Shown here piece by piece: positions 50,679 through 59,677 of a stretch of 64,000 bases of DNA. A program made the translations under genes and the position numbers. Location: contig NZ_LDNB01000014.1 of the NCBI RefSeq assembly GCF_001026695.1, forward strand, positions 158,184-222,183. Reading direction: 5' to 3'. The stretch comes from Neobacillus vireti (GTDB lineage Bacteria > Bacillota > Bacilli > Bacillales > Cytobacillaceae). Under the pieces are notes generated by a model. It did not search any database, had not been told where the DNA came from, and saw nothing but the letters and a program-made list of their open reading frames with translations. Numbering within the stretch: the stretch's first letter is position 1; each line of letters starts with the position of its first letter.

Positions 50679-51656
50679 GTGCGGAAAACTAGTATTCTCA
50701 TATTATCTTTGATCTTCATCATTCTTTGTTATTTAACATTCATATCAGCAAAAAAAGTTTTTCGCTCCGATTGGCAATTACCTCAAGCAATCGACCACAG
50801 GCAGGAGCAGCACCGTCTTGTGCTAATCACACAAGATATGGAAACCCCCTTCTGGGATAAGGTCGGTAAAGGTGCCAGGAAGCAAGCTAAGAAGGATGGA
50901 ATCAGCCTTGAAGTTTGGGGAATCTATGGAAACAACCAAGAAGATTTCTTGAAGAAAATAGAAATTGCGATCCACTCAAAGGTGGATGGCATTATTATCC
51001 AAGGGCTCGATACTGCCGAATTTAAAGAATTAACGAGAATCAAAGCTTCGTTTTATGGAATTCCAATCATTACAGTTGCGAACGATGTTCCAATGAAGGA
51101 AAGTCTTAGAAGAACGTACGTTGGTTCTGATCAATATCTGGCCGGAAAAATGATTGCGCAGCAATTGCTTACAGACGTGGGTTCAGAAGGAACGGCCGTC
51201 CTCATGTACGACAGCCATCAAGTATATTATCAAACAGAGAGGCTCCGTGGAATTCAAACCGTTCTGAAGGATTACCCAAACGTTAAAATTATAAATGCGG
51301 AAACGACTGATACTAGAGAGCAAATTATGGCCGCTACCCGGGACGTGCTTAATCGAACACCTAATGTAAATGCCTTTATAGTCGTTAATGCGAATGCCGC
51401 CGGGGCGATGGCTCAAGAAATTAGAAAGCGCTATCAGGCGGAACACTATCACCTTTATACATTTGATGATGGTCCGGAATCGTTAACATTGCTTAAGCAG
51501 GGGCGGCTGGACGCGATGATCGAGCAGTCTCCTGAGAAGATGGGGGAGATTAGTGTAGAGCTTATTGGAGAATGGTTAAGCGGTGACACGGTACCGCTTA
51601 ATATTGACGGTTATTTTACTGATATTAAAATTGTGAAAGCGGAAGACGCCTTATGA
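50679..51656 (+). CDS. Membrane-anchored sugar-sensing binding protein (XylFII-like)
   Basis: A 325-residue Peripla_BP_4 protein with an uncleaved N-terminal anchor (residues 5-25; no lipobox Cys at the end). Ligand-site-like features are T-Q-D-M-E-T-P-F-W near 48 and Y-V-G-S-D-Q near 148. It starts at GTG with AAAGGAG upstream and overlaps the kinase gene by four bases (ATGA). A sugar-binding protein directly before LytS/YesN genes matches the XylFII-LytS-YesN systems described in clostridia and bacilli, where it hands the xylose signal to the kinase. Confidence 0.82.
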   Translation: MRKTSILILSLIFIILCYLTFISAKKVFRSDWQLPQAIDHRQEQHRLVLITQDMETPFWDKVGKGARKQAKKDGISLEVWGIYGNNQEDFLKKIEIAIHSKVDGIIIQGLDTAEFKELTRIKASFYGIPIITVANDVPMKESLRRTYVGSDQYLAGKMIAQQLLTDVGSEGTAVLMYDSHQVYYQTERLRGIQTVLKDYPNVKIINAETTDTREQIMAATRDVLNRTPNVNAFIVVNANAAGAMAQEIRKRYQAEHYHLYTFDDGPESLTLLKQGRLDAMIEQSPEKMGEISVELIGEWLSGDTVPLNIDGYFTDIKIVKAEDAL

Positions 51657-53095
51657 TCAGTATTCAAAAGAAAATATTAATACTCACCACAGTTGTTTTG
51701 TTCATAATGTCCGTTATTTGGATTGGGTTAACCATATATAACCATCAAACTCAACAACAATATAATAAAATTCTGCAACGGTATTTAAGTATCAATGAAG
51801 TCACAAGTGCAAGTCAGCATGTGATAACAGACCTTAACAACTACATGCTGATGCCGTCCGCTAAGAATCTAGACAGTCTTAATCAAAGTAAGGAGGAAAT
51901 TCAAACAGCGAAACGGGGAGTTTATGCGCTAAGAAATGTAGAGAATAATTTCACATTGACTAATTATCTTAATTTGATTGATAGTCTTATTGAAACATCG
52001 AACCGTTTACTGTTGTTTTATTCAGAGAAAGATACGGAAGCTTCAGTGAAAGAATTCAGTGAGGCTATGCGTATCTCTAGTTACATTTCTGAGATGTCGC
52101 TTACACTAATCGACACAGATCTTAAATCGTATGACCGCTTCTATCGCGGCATTATCGAACAATCCGGAGAAGTCATGAAACTGGGTATATGGCTTTTACT
52201 GTTGATAACGTTCCTGCTTCTGTTAGTTACATATAGGATGTCATTGAGTATTACGAAGCCGGTATTTAAATTGACACAAGCGGCAAATGAATTGTCAAAA
52301 GGCAGGTTTGATTTGCAAATTAACGTAGGAACCAATGATGAAATAGCCTTTCTCGCGAGGACGTTTGATCGAATGCGGATCAATATCAATAATTTAATTT
52401 TGGAAATCAAACAAAAGGCGCAGCTTGAGCGTGAACTGCAGCAGAATAAACTTCTGTTGCAGGAAAGCCAGTTTCGGAGCCTGCAAAGTCAAATCAATCC
52501 ACACTTTTTATTTAACACGCTCAATACCCTTTCAAAGAAGGCCTATCTTGAAGGCTCGGAAGAAACGAGCGATCTGCTCGTGAACGTCGCTGGATTATTA
52601 CGCTACAATTTAAAGCGAATTGACCGATCTGTCACGCTGGTTGAGGAAGTCGAAGTGTTAAGGAAATATATGGATATTCAAAAGGCAAGGTTTACAGATC
52701 GTTTACTTTTTTTTATGGAAGTAGATGAATCCTGCTTGCACGTTAAGATTCCAGCCTTAACCTTACAGCCAATCATCGAGAATGCTGTAATTCACGCAAT
52801 TGAACCCCAACCGGATGGCGGAGTCATATGGATTCGGATTATCGATGGAAATGAACAGATTAGGATTGAAATTGAAGATAATGGCGTGGGGATGGCAGAG
52901 GATACAATTAAACAAATCCTAGAGGAGAAATTCATCCAAACAGAAGGTCATTCTACAGGGATTGGATTTAGTAACGTTGTAAAGCGTCTGCGTTTCTTCT
53001 ACGACTATGTGAACGTAATCGATATCGTAAGTAAAGAGGGCCATGGTACGAAAGTAATCATAAACATACCAAGAAAGAGTGAAAAAGCATGCTAA
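51653..53095 (+). CDS. Sensor histidine kinase, LytS/YesM type
   Basis: A 480-residue kinase. Two membrane helices (about 8-28 and 178-200) flank an extracellular helical sensor region, then HAMP (200-255), a coiled coil, the His_kinase domain with the phospho-His in Q-I-N-P-H-F-L-F-N-T-L near 278, and the ATPase domain with P-I-I-E-N-A-V-I-H-A near 370 and D-N-G-V-G-M near 412. Gene overlaps on both sides imply a stable complex with its neighbours. It probably reads the ligand state of the upstream binding protein. Confidence 0.9.
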   Translation: MISIQKKILILTTVVLFIMSVIWIGLTIYNHQTQQQYNKILQRYLSINEVTSASQHVITDLNNYMLMPSAKNLDSLNQSKEEIQTAKRGVYALRNVENNFTLTNYLNLIDSLIETSNRLLLFYSEKDTEASVKEFSEAMRISSYISEMSLTLIDTDLKSYDRFYRGIIEQSGEVMKLGIWLLLLITFLLLLVTYRMSLSITKPVFKLTQAANELSKGRFDLQINVGTNDEIAFLARTFDRMRININNLILEIKQKAQLERELQQNKLLLQESQFRSLQSQINPHFLFNTLNTLSKKAYLEGSEETSDLLVNVAGLLRYNLKRIDRSVTLVEEVEVLRKYMDIQKARFTDRLLFFMEVDESCLHVKIPALTLQPIIENAVIHAIEPQPDGGVIWIRIIDGNEQIRIEIEDNGVGMAEDTIKQILEEKFIQTEGHSTGIGFSNVVKRLRFFYDYVNVIDIVSKEGHGTKVIINIPRKSEKAC

Positions 53096-54648
53096 AGCTC
53101 CTGATTGTTGATGACGAACAGATAGAGCGTGAAGGGGTGCAAGCCATTTTAGAAAAAGCTTACCCGGAACTCGCCATCGAACAGGCGAAAAACGGGGATA
53201 TCGCAGTGCAAATGGCAGCGGAATTCACACCGGATGTCATCTTAATGGATATTAAAATGCCAGGGATGAACGGGCTTGAAGCGGTTGAACGAATCGCGGC
53301 AGAGTATCCTCATATTAAGTTTATCATGGTCACTGCCTATGATACGTTTAATTATATGCGCCAGGCGATTAAGCTGGGGGTTAAGGACTATTTGCTTAAA
53401 CCGAGCAAAGCTAGCGACATTAAAGCGACAATTGGTAAGGTATTAAAGCAGGTTGAGGAAGAGCGACAATCACATCTGAAAAGCAGGCTTGAGAAGGAAG
53501 CGCTTCAAAAGACATTAACACTTGTTGAAACCGATGTGGTTACCCAGCTGCTGTTTGATCATGTACATGAAGTTCATGTAAGTATGCTTGTAGAAATGTT
53601 GGACAATCCATCCACGAATGAGATGTTTGTCATGATTGTTCTGTTACCAGCAGGTTCGGAAAACTTATATTCTGCCATTAAAGAAAAAGTCAGAAAGACG
53701 AGGAGCGGCTGGGTCGGCGCGTTGTACGGAAACCAACTTCCCATCATTGTGTTCCGGCAGCCGGAAAAATCGTTCAGGTCGGAAGCCGCTACTCTTGCTC
53801 GTGAAATCCTTTCCGTAGCAAAAAACGGCCTTCTTACTGGCTGGTTTGTCGGAATAGGGAATACCTGCGGTTCACTGGACCAGATTCGTCAATCCTACCA
53901 GGAATCACTTATCGCTACTATTGACACGTCACTTCCGCTGAAGTTCCGTTTTTATTCCGAGGTACCTGTTCTCAGTGATTTGAACAATGGTCTTCAAGTT
54001 CTCCATCACAAAAAAGAGTTTTTAGATCAAATTCGTCTCGGGCAGTGGGAGCCAATTCGTAAGGATGTTTTGAAGATCATTCAATGCTACGAAAGCGAAG
54101 GTGCTAATTTGTTACTAACGCAGCAGCGGGTGCTTGAAGTACTCTGGATGATTACAAGGGTCATGAGTGAAATGGGAGTAGAGTCAGTAACGCCGCTATT
54201 CTCCTATCAAACTATTGATTACCGCCAGCTTCGTACGGAAACGACACAAATGCTAGACCGCATGATGAAGTCGTACGTGAATCACTTTGATAGGCTCGGA
54301 GCAGATACAATCCATCAAATTAAACAATATATCTTTGAACACTCTAATGAGGATATTTCTTTGGATGCGCTGGGGAGGAAGGTCGGCTTGAGTCCGATGT
54401 ATATAAGTAAAATTTTCAAGGAGAAGCTGGGAGTCAATTATATAGACTTACTGACTGAATGCCGAATTGAGAAAGCTAAAAAACTATTGGCTGATCCTGA
54501 GAAAAGTATCAAAGAAATTACCTTTGAGGTAGGCTATCACGACCCTAATTATTTCAGCAAAGTGTTCAAGAAAATGTGTGCCGTTTCTCCAAAGGAGTAT
54601 CGGAGTACACTCCTCGGAAAAAAGATAAAAGCATCTAGGCTTGATTGA
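53089..54648 (+). CDS. Response regulator, YesN/AraC type
   Basis: A 519-residue regulator. The receiver (about 1-125) has D-D-E near residue 8, the phospho-Asp in I-L-M-D-I-K-M-P-G-M near 55 and L-L-K-P-S near 104. A long middle region follows, then an AraC-type pair of helix-turn-helix motifs (about 415-510) with L-G-R-K-V-G-L-S-P-M-Y-I-S-K-I-F-K and V-G-Y-H-D-P-N-Y-F-S-K-V-F-K. It overlaps the kinase by seven bases. The likely target is the promoter of the xylFGH-like operon. Confidence 0.9.
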   Translation: MLKLLIVDDEQIEREGVQAILEKAYPELAIEQAKNGDIAVQMAAEFTPDVILMDIKMPGMNGLEAVERIAAEYPHIKFIMVTAYDTFNYMRQAIKLGVKDYLLKPSKASDIKATIGKVLKQVEEERQSHLKSRLEKEALQKTLTLVETDVVTQLLFDHVHEVHVSMLVEMLDNPSTNEMFVMIVLLPAGSENLYSAIKEKVRKTRSGWVGALYGNQLPIIVFRQPEKSFRSEAATLAREILSVAKNGLLTGWFVGIGNTCGSLDQIRQSYQESLIATIDTSLPLKFRFYSEVPVLSDLNNGLQVLHHKKEFLDQIRLGQWEPIRKDVLKIIQCYESEGANLLLTQQRVLEVLWMITRVMSEMGVESVTPLFSYQTIDYRQLRTETTQMLDRMMKSYVNHFDRLGADTIHQIKQYIFEHSNEDISLDALGRKVGLSPMYISKIFKEKLGVNYIDLLTECRIEKAKKLLADPEKSIKEITFEVGYHDPNYFSKVFKKMCAVSPKEYRSTLLGKKIKASRLD

Positions 54649-54663
54649 AAAGGAGAGAAAGAG

Positions 54664-55734
54664 ATGGGACGGGCTTACATCGGAACAAGGCTGATCGCAC
54701 TCACACTGACTTTCGTTTTTTTTGTCACGGGCTGCGATGGCGGCAATATTAACCCTGAAACTAAAGCTCCTATGAAAGTGCCAAAAAGCGAAACCCCTGC
54801 TAAAGATCAGATTACAATAGGTTTTTCAATGGATACATTAAAGGAAGAACGTTGGCTAAAGGATAGAGATCTTTTCAAAGAGGAAGCAGAAAAGCTAGGT
54901 GCAAAAGTGGAAATTATGGAAGCCGACGGAGACGATGCATTACAAATTGTTCAAGCAGAGGAGTTAATCAGTAAAGGTGTTGACGTCCTTGTAGTCGTTC
55001 CTTTCAATGCCGAATCAACTGCTTCCATTGTGAATAAAGCACATATAGCAGGTATTAAGGTCATTTCATATGACCGGCTAATCAAAAATGCAGATATTGA
55101 TTTATATATATCCTTCGATAATGAAAGGGTAGGAGAATTGCAAGCGGAGGCAATGACAAAGTTGGTGCCAAAAGGTAAATATGTATACATCGGGGGAGCG
55201 GAAACAGATAATAATGCTCATTTATTCAAAAAGGGGGTTTTTAACATACTGAAGCCGTTCATTGAAAGCGGCGACATTACCGTCGTTTTCGACCAATGGA
55301 CCGAAAACTGGACCCCTGCTAATGCCTATGCGAACATGGAGGCTGCTCTAGGAGCAAATCATAATCAAATCGACGCAGTCATCGCTGCAAATGACGCAAC
55401 AGCTGGCGGTGCCATTAAAGCACTTGAATTACAGGGACTCAAAGGAAAAATCCCAATTGCCGGTCAAGATGCAGAGCTGGCTGCTGCAAAGCGAATCGTC
55501 GAAGGTACTCAGATTATGACAGTATACAAGCCAATCAGGTCACTGGCAAAAACAGCAGCTGAACTTGCCGTCAAGGTAGCGAAAGGTAAAAAAATAGAAA
55601 CCGACAGGAAAGTCAACAATGGAAAAATAGAAGTACCTTCTGTCCTGCTCACGCCAATCGCAGTGGACAAGCTCAACATCGACGAAACAATAATTAAGGA
55701 TGGCTTCCATTCAAGAGAAGAGGTTTATCAATAG
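54664..55734 (+). CDS. Second xylose-type sugar-binding lipoprotein
   Basis: A 356-residue protein similar to the one at 46637: F-S-M-D-T-L-K-E-E-R-W near residue 56, S-Y-D-R-L-I near 136, I-G-G-A-E-T-D-N-N-A near 178 and G-Q-D-A-E-L near 268 match its ligand-site motifs. The lipobox V-T-G-C gives a lipid Cys near 24. AAAGGAGAGAAAGAG precedes the ATG, and the gap to the regulator is 15 bases. As it follows the sensor genes it could widen the substrate range of the shared permease. Confidence 0.87.
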   Translation: MGRAYIGTRLIALTLTFVFFVTGCDGGNINPETKAPMKVPKSETPAKDQITIGFSMDTLKEERWLKDRDLFKEEAEKLGAKVEIMEADGDDALQIVQAEELISKGVDVLVVVPFNAESTASIVNKAHIAGIKVISYDRLIKNADIDLYISFDNERVGELQAEAMTKLVPKGKYVYIGGAETDNNAHLFKKGVFNILKPFIESGDITVVFDQWTENWTPANAYANMEAALGANHNQIDAVIAANDATAGGAIKALELQGLKGKIPIAGQDAELAAAKRIVEGTQIMTVYKPIRSLAKTAAELAVKVAKGKKIETDRKVNNGKIEVPSVLLTPIAVDKLNIDETIIKDGFHSREEVYQ

Positions 55735-55737
55735 TAA

Positions 55738-55770
55738 GGGACGAGGGGACATAGCCTATCCCCTCGTCCC
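55738..55770 (+). terminator. Terminator formed by a dispersed palindrome
   Basis: GGGACGAGGGGA and TCCCCTCGTCCC pair perfectly around a nine-base loop directly after the stop codon. It belongs to the GGGAC..GTCCC family; there is no real T-run. Confidence 0.65.
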
Positions 55771-55810
55771 ATTCGACAACCGATGTCATAATTTTTTCGC
55801 AATTAATTAT

Positions 55811-55839
55811 TTGACATTGTGAGGATAGCATTTTATACT
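55811..55839 (+). promoter_or_regulatory. SigA promoter of the alpha-glucoside operon
   Basis: TTGACA (55811-55816) and TATACT (55834-55839) are exactly 17 bases apart, close to consensus. Transcription should start near 55846, leaving a leader of about 138 bases. Confidence 0.85.
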
Positions 55840-55854
55840 AAATTTGTAGCGATT

Positions 55855-55966
55855 ACTAAAACGTTTTCGAAAACAGATTTATTTTTTTATCCAAAAACTA
55901 AAACGTTTTCGTTTATTCGAGAAACCAATCTTTAAATTTTTTTACCAGAAAACTAAAACGTTTTCG
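55855..55966 (+). promoter_or_regulatory. Three identical LacI-family operators
   Basis: ACTAAAACGTTTTCG occurs at 55855-55869, 55897-55911 and 55952-55966, all in the leader between promoter and gene. The core AAAACGTTTT is symmetric with central CG, as expected for LacI/MalR-type regulators; a LacI-family gene ends this cluster. Centre spacings are 42 and 55 bases. Confidence 0.8.
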
Positions 55967-55983
55967 AAGGGAGTTATTTCAAC

Positions 55984-58329
55984 ATGATGAACTATTCTTT
56001 AGGCAAAGGGGAGCATCAGAATTGGGTTGTCTCTGATGTGAATTTTTCCGAAGACAGTCTAGGGAAAAGCGAGGCGATTATGTATCTTGGAAACGGATAC
56101 ATGGGTCTGCGCTCGACAACAGAAGAACCCTATCTAAAAGAAGTGAGAAATTGCTTTGTCGCAGGAACCTTCAATAAATTTGACACAAGCGAAGTGACGG
56201 AGCTGCCAAATATCGCAGACGTAACGCGAATCGATATTCGCCTTGATGGTAAGCGCTTTAGTTTAGAATTTGGCGAAACGAAAGAGTATGTAAAACAGTT
56301 AAATTTAAAGACGGCTGAATTGATTCGCACGTTTGATTGGGTATCGCCGCAAGGAAAGGAACTGCGCTTTCATTTTCGAAGATTTGTTTCGCTCGAAAAT
56401 CTTCATTTAATCGGGATGAAAATGGAAGTCGAAGCCTTAACTCATCCAGTTGTCATTAGCTTTGAGTCAGGGATTAACTCACAAATGACGAATTCGGGTG
56501 CACAGCATTTCCATGAAGGAGAGCGGAGAATTTTCGATAAACGTTTCGTTCAGCTGATTCAAACAACAACGGAAACGAAAATCGATGTAGTTATTAATAC
56601 TGTTCATAAGGTTTTGGTGAACGGGAAAGAACTTGATAAAGAGCCAATAATGGAAATGGACCGTCGTAAAGTCTGGCTTCACTACGAAACGGAATTGCAG
56701 CCGAACGATACATTAACGGTAGAAAAGTTAACAACAGTGCATACGAGCCGTGACAAGGAAGCCGGTCACGAACCATACGATTTAGTTCAATTACGCGAAA
56801 TCTCGCTTACTAATCTTCGGCAAGCGTTCGTCAAAGGCTATGAAACATTATTTACGGAAAGTACGGCTGCATGGCAAACAAAAGTATGGGATCGCAATAA
56901 TTTCCATATTGAAAGTGAAAATCCGTTTGATCTCCTCGCCTTACGATTTGCACTCTACCATTTAACAATTATGACACCGGCGCATGATGAACGAATGGGA
57001 ATTGGTGCAAAAGCATTCAGCGGTGAAGGATATAAAGGCCATTCCTTCTGGGATACAGAAATTTTTATTCTGCCATTCTTTACGTATTCGAACCCTGAAA
57101 TTGCGAAGTCTCTATTAAAATATCGTTATCACGGCTTGGCGGGTGCTAGAAGGAAAGCAGAGGAAAATGGTTTTGACGGGGCAATGTATCCATGGGAAGC
57201 TGCTTGGCCGACGGATGGGGAAGTAACGCCAGTCTGGGGTGCCGTCGACATTGTGACCGGTGAGCAGACAAAAATTTGGTCAGGGTTTATTGAACAGCAT
57301 ATTACCGCTGATATTGCCTTTGCCGTCTGGCAATACTATCAGATTACTAATGACCAAGAATTTATGGAAAAGCATGGCTATGAAATGATTTTTGACACAG
57401 CGAGATTTTGGGCAAGCCGCTTAGAGTGGAACGAAGCGAAACAAGAATACCATATCAATTGTGTTGTTGGCCCGGATGAGTATAAAGAGCATGTCGACAA
57501 TAATGCATTTACCAACCATATGGCCCATTTCAACATGAAGCTGGCGATGGAGTATTATCAAGAATTGAAAGAAAATCGTCCGGAATTGTTCGCAAGTTTA
57601 GACAGAACACTAGACTTAGAGAAAGCGTATTCATTATGGACTGATAAAATTGGCAAAATCTATTTGCCGCAGCCAAGGCCAGAGGATCTCGTCATACCAC
57701 AGGATGATACGTATTTAAGCAAAAAAATTATCGATCTTGAAAAATATAAAAATCAAGCAAAAGTAGGCTCGCTCTTCCGTGACTACAATTTAGCGCAAGT
57801 CAATGAAATGCAAGTAACCAAGCAAGCGGATATAATGATTCTGTTCTTGCTTTTGGAAAATAAGTTCGGCCCAGAAGTCAAACAAGCAAACTTTGATTAC
57901 TATGAGCCGAAAACATTGCATGATTCATCGTTAAGTTTATCGACCCACTCCATTTTAGCGAATGATTTGGGCCATGAAGAAATGGCTTATTCACTCTTTA
58001 AAAGAGCAACTGAAATTGACTTGGGTCCATTGATGCATACTTCCGACCAAGGTGTTCATGCTGCTTCAATCGGCGGGATTTGGCAATCAGTTGTACTGGG
58101 ATTTGGTGGTGTCCGGATGTTAGACGGAAAACTGCGTATTAACCCTCGCTTGCCAAAGCATTGGCGGGAGCTGCGATTTTCAATCAACTGGCATGGCAGT
58201 CCGTTACATGTTGAAATTACGGGCGATACGCTCACAATTAAATCTGAAACGAAAGATCATGTTGTCGTAGAGGTCTTTGGTCAATCCTATCAATTTGTTG
58301 AAGAAGTTATTATTAATATAAATAAGTAA
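55984..58329 (+). CDS. GH65 glycoside phosphorylase (maltose/kojibiose/nigerose type)
   Basis: A 781-residue GH65 enzyme. The N-terminal beta-sandwich (about 1-270) leads to the (alpha/alpha)6 barrel with G-H-S-F-W-D-T-E near residue 352, the general-acid Glu in V-V-G-P-D-E-Y near 498 and the phosphate-site region H-D-S-S-L-S near 640. It splits an alpha-linked glucose disaccharide with phosphate to glucose and beta-glucose-1-phosphate, which suits the beta-phosphoglucomutase encoded downstream. The linkage (1,2; 1,3; 1,4) cannot be told from motifs I can see. Two adjacent ATG codons follow AAGGGAG. Confidence 0.9.
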   Translation: MMNYSLGKGEHQNWVVSDVNFSEDSLGKSEAIMYLGNGYMGLRSTTEEPYLKEVRNCFVAGTFNKFDTSEVTELPNIADVTRIDIRLDGKRFSLEFGETKEYVKQLNLKTAELIRTFDWVSPQGKELRFHFRRFVSLENLHLIGMKMEVEALTHPVVISFESGINSQMTNSGAQHFHEGERRIFDKRFVQLIQTTTETKIDVVINTVHKVLVNGKELDKEPIMEMDRRKVWLHYETELQPNDTLTVEKLTTVHTSRDKEAGHEPYDLVQLREISLTNLRQAFVKGYETLFTESTAAWQTKVWDRNNFHIESENPFDLLALRFALYHLTIMTPAHDERMGIGAKAFSGEGYKGHSFWDTEIFILPFFTYSNPEIAKSLLKYRYHGLAGARRKAEENGFDGAMYPWEAAWPTDGEVTPVWGAVDIVTGEQTKIWSGFIEQHITADIAFAVWQYYQITNDQEFMEKHGYEMIFDTARFWASRLEWNEAKQEYHINCVVGPDEYKEHVDNNAFTNHMAHFNMKLAMEYYQELKENRPELFASLDRTLDLEKAYSLWTDKIGKIYLPQPRPEDLVIPQDDTYLSKKIIDLEKYKNQAKVGSLFRDYNLAQVNEMQVTKQADIMILFLLLENKFGPEVKQANFDYYEPKTLHDSSLSLSTHSILANDLGHEEMAYSLFKRATEIDLGPLMHTSDQGVHAASIGGIWQSVVLGFGGVRMLDGKLRINPRLPKHWRELRFSINWHGSPLHVEITGDTLTIKSETKDHVVVEVFGQSYQFVEEVIININK

Positions 58330-58357
58330 AACAAATCATTTTAGGGGGTCATTTTTT

Positions 58358-59605
58358 ATGAAAAAGATAGCTGCATTTGCACTTGCTACCTCATTATTAC
58401 TCGGCGTTACCGCTTGCTCTTCGGGAGAAAGCACTAAAACAACGGCTAAAGACGATACGATTACCTTAGCGGTATGGGGATCTTCTCCAGCAGAAACCAA
58501 AGGTCTTGAAACGACTGTAAAAAGCTTTGAAAAATCGACTGGTAAAAACGTGAAAATCGAAGTGATTCAAGATAATTTTCAAGATGCGTTAACAGCTAGA
58601 TTTGCGGCGAAAAATGCTCCAGATGTCTTTTATATGGAATCATTTGCAGCACCAAAATTTATTAAAAGCGGTGTGTTAGCCGATATTTCAGACGATGTGA
58701 AAAATCAGGATGACTTTTATCAGCCGGTATTAAACTCTTTTAAAGATGATGAGGGTAAATTATTTGCTGTACCGAAAGATTATTCGACACTTGCCTTGTA
58801 TGTGAACACGGATTTATTAGAAAAGGCAGGATACACGATGGCTGATGTTCCATCTGATTGGGATGGATTGTTAAACTTCTCCAAAACCCTTCAAGGAAAA
58901 TTGGCAAAAGATCAAGCTGCAATGGTGTTCGATACATCGATGGCCCGTCACATGAGCTCATTAATTGCCAGCGGATTAAATCCAGTTACTGCTGAAGGAA
59001 AAGCAGACTTTACATCTAGTCCAAAAGCGCTTGATTATTTACAATCACTTATTGACGGACATAAAGAAGGCTATCTTAAAAATGCAAAGATTGATTTAGG
59101 CGTTGACTGGGCGGGTGCTGCCTTTGGGACGAATAAAGCAGTCATGATGATCGAAGGAAACTGGGTATTAAGTGCCTTGAAAACTGATTACCCAACGGTT
59201 AAATATGAAGCACTAGAAGCTCCTACTGTCAATGGCAACAAAGAAACGATGACATTCACAGTTGGCTATGCGATTTCAAAGGACTCTAAACATAAGAAAA
59301 CAGCTGTAGAATTTATTAATTACATGACAGGTGATGGGCAAAAGCAATGGAGTGAGCTTTCCGGCACATTCCCGACTCGCCAGTCCGTAGCAGATGCCAT
59401 GAAACTTGATGAGGACAAAGTGTTAAAAGCACATATTGAAGGTGCAAAATATGGTACGGTGTGGTCTTCCGGTGTGAACCTCCCAGTTATTTCTGGTGCC
59501 TTTGATAATCAGTTCTTAGCGGCACTAAATGGCGATAAATCAGTTAAAGATGCGATGAAAGCTGCAGAGAAAGAAGCAAATGACGAAATTGCACGCCAAC
59601 AATAG
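58358..59605 (+). CDS. CUT1 sugar-binding lipoprotein of the alpha-glucoside operon
   Basis: A 415-residue MalE-type protein. The lipobox G-V-T-A-C gives a lipid Cys near residue 20. I-T-L-A-V-W-G-S-S-P near 38 and A-V-P-K-D-Y-S-T-L-A-L-Y near 135 are typical. AGGGGG precedes the ATG. It should bind the disaccharide that GH65 cleaves after import. Confidence 0.88.
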   Translation: MKKIAAFALATSLLLGVTACSSGESTKTTAKDDTITLAVWGSSPAETKGLETTVKSFEKSTGKNVKIEVIQDNFQDALTARFAAKNAPDVFYMESFAAPKFIKSGVLADISDDVKNQDDFYQPVLNSFKDDEGKLFAVPKDYSTLALYVNTDLLEKAGYTMADVPSDWDGLLNFSKTLQGKLAKDQAAMVFDTSMARHMSSLIASGLNPVTAEGKADFTSSPKALDYLQSLIDGHKEGYLKNAKIDLGVDWAGAAFGTNKAVMMIEGNWVLSALKTDYPTVKYEALEAPTVNGNKETMTFTVGYAISKDSKHKKTAVEFINYMTGDGQKQWSELSGTFPTRQSVADAMKLDEDKVLKAHIEGAKYGTVWSSGVNLPVISGAFDNQFLAALNGDKSVKDAMKAAEKEANDEIARQQ

Positions 59606-59612
59606 GATGTAA

Positions 59613-59655
59613 GAATAGAGGGGGCGCATGATTATCGAGTATGCCCCCTCTATTC
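59613..59655 (+). terminator. Intercistronic hairpin between binding protein and permease
   Basis: GAATAGAGGGGGC-GCAT and ATGC-CCCCTCTATTC pair around a short loop, followed by TCCTTTAT. It fills the 72-base gap. Confidence 0.8.
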
Positions 59656-59677
59656 TCCTTTATACGAGGTGAATGAG

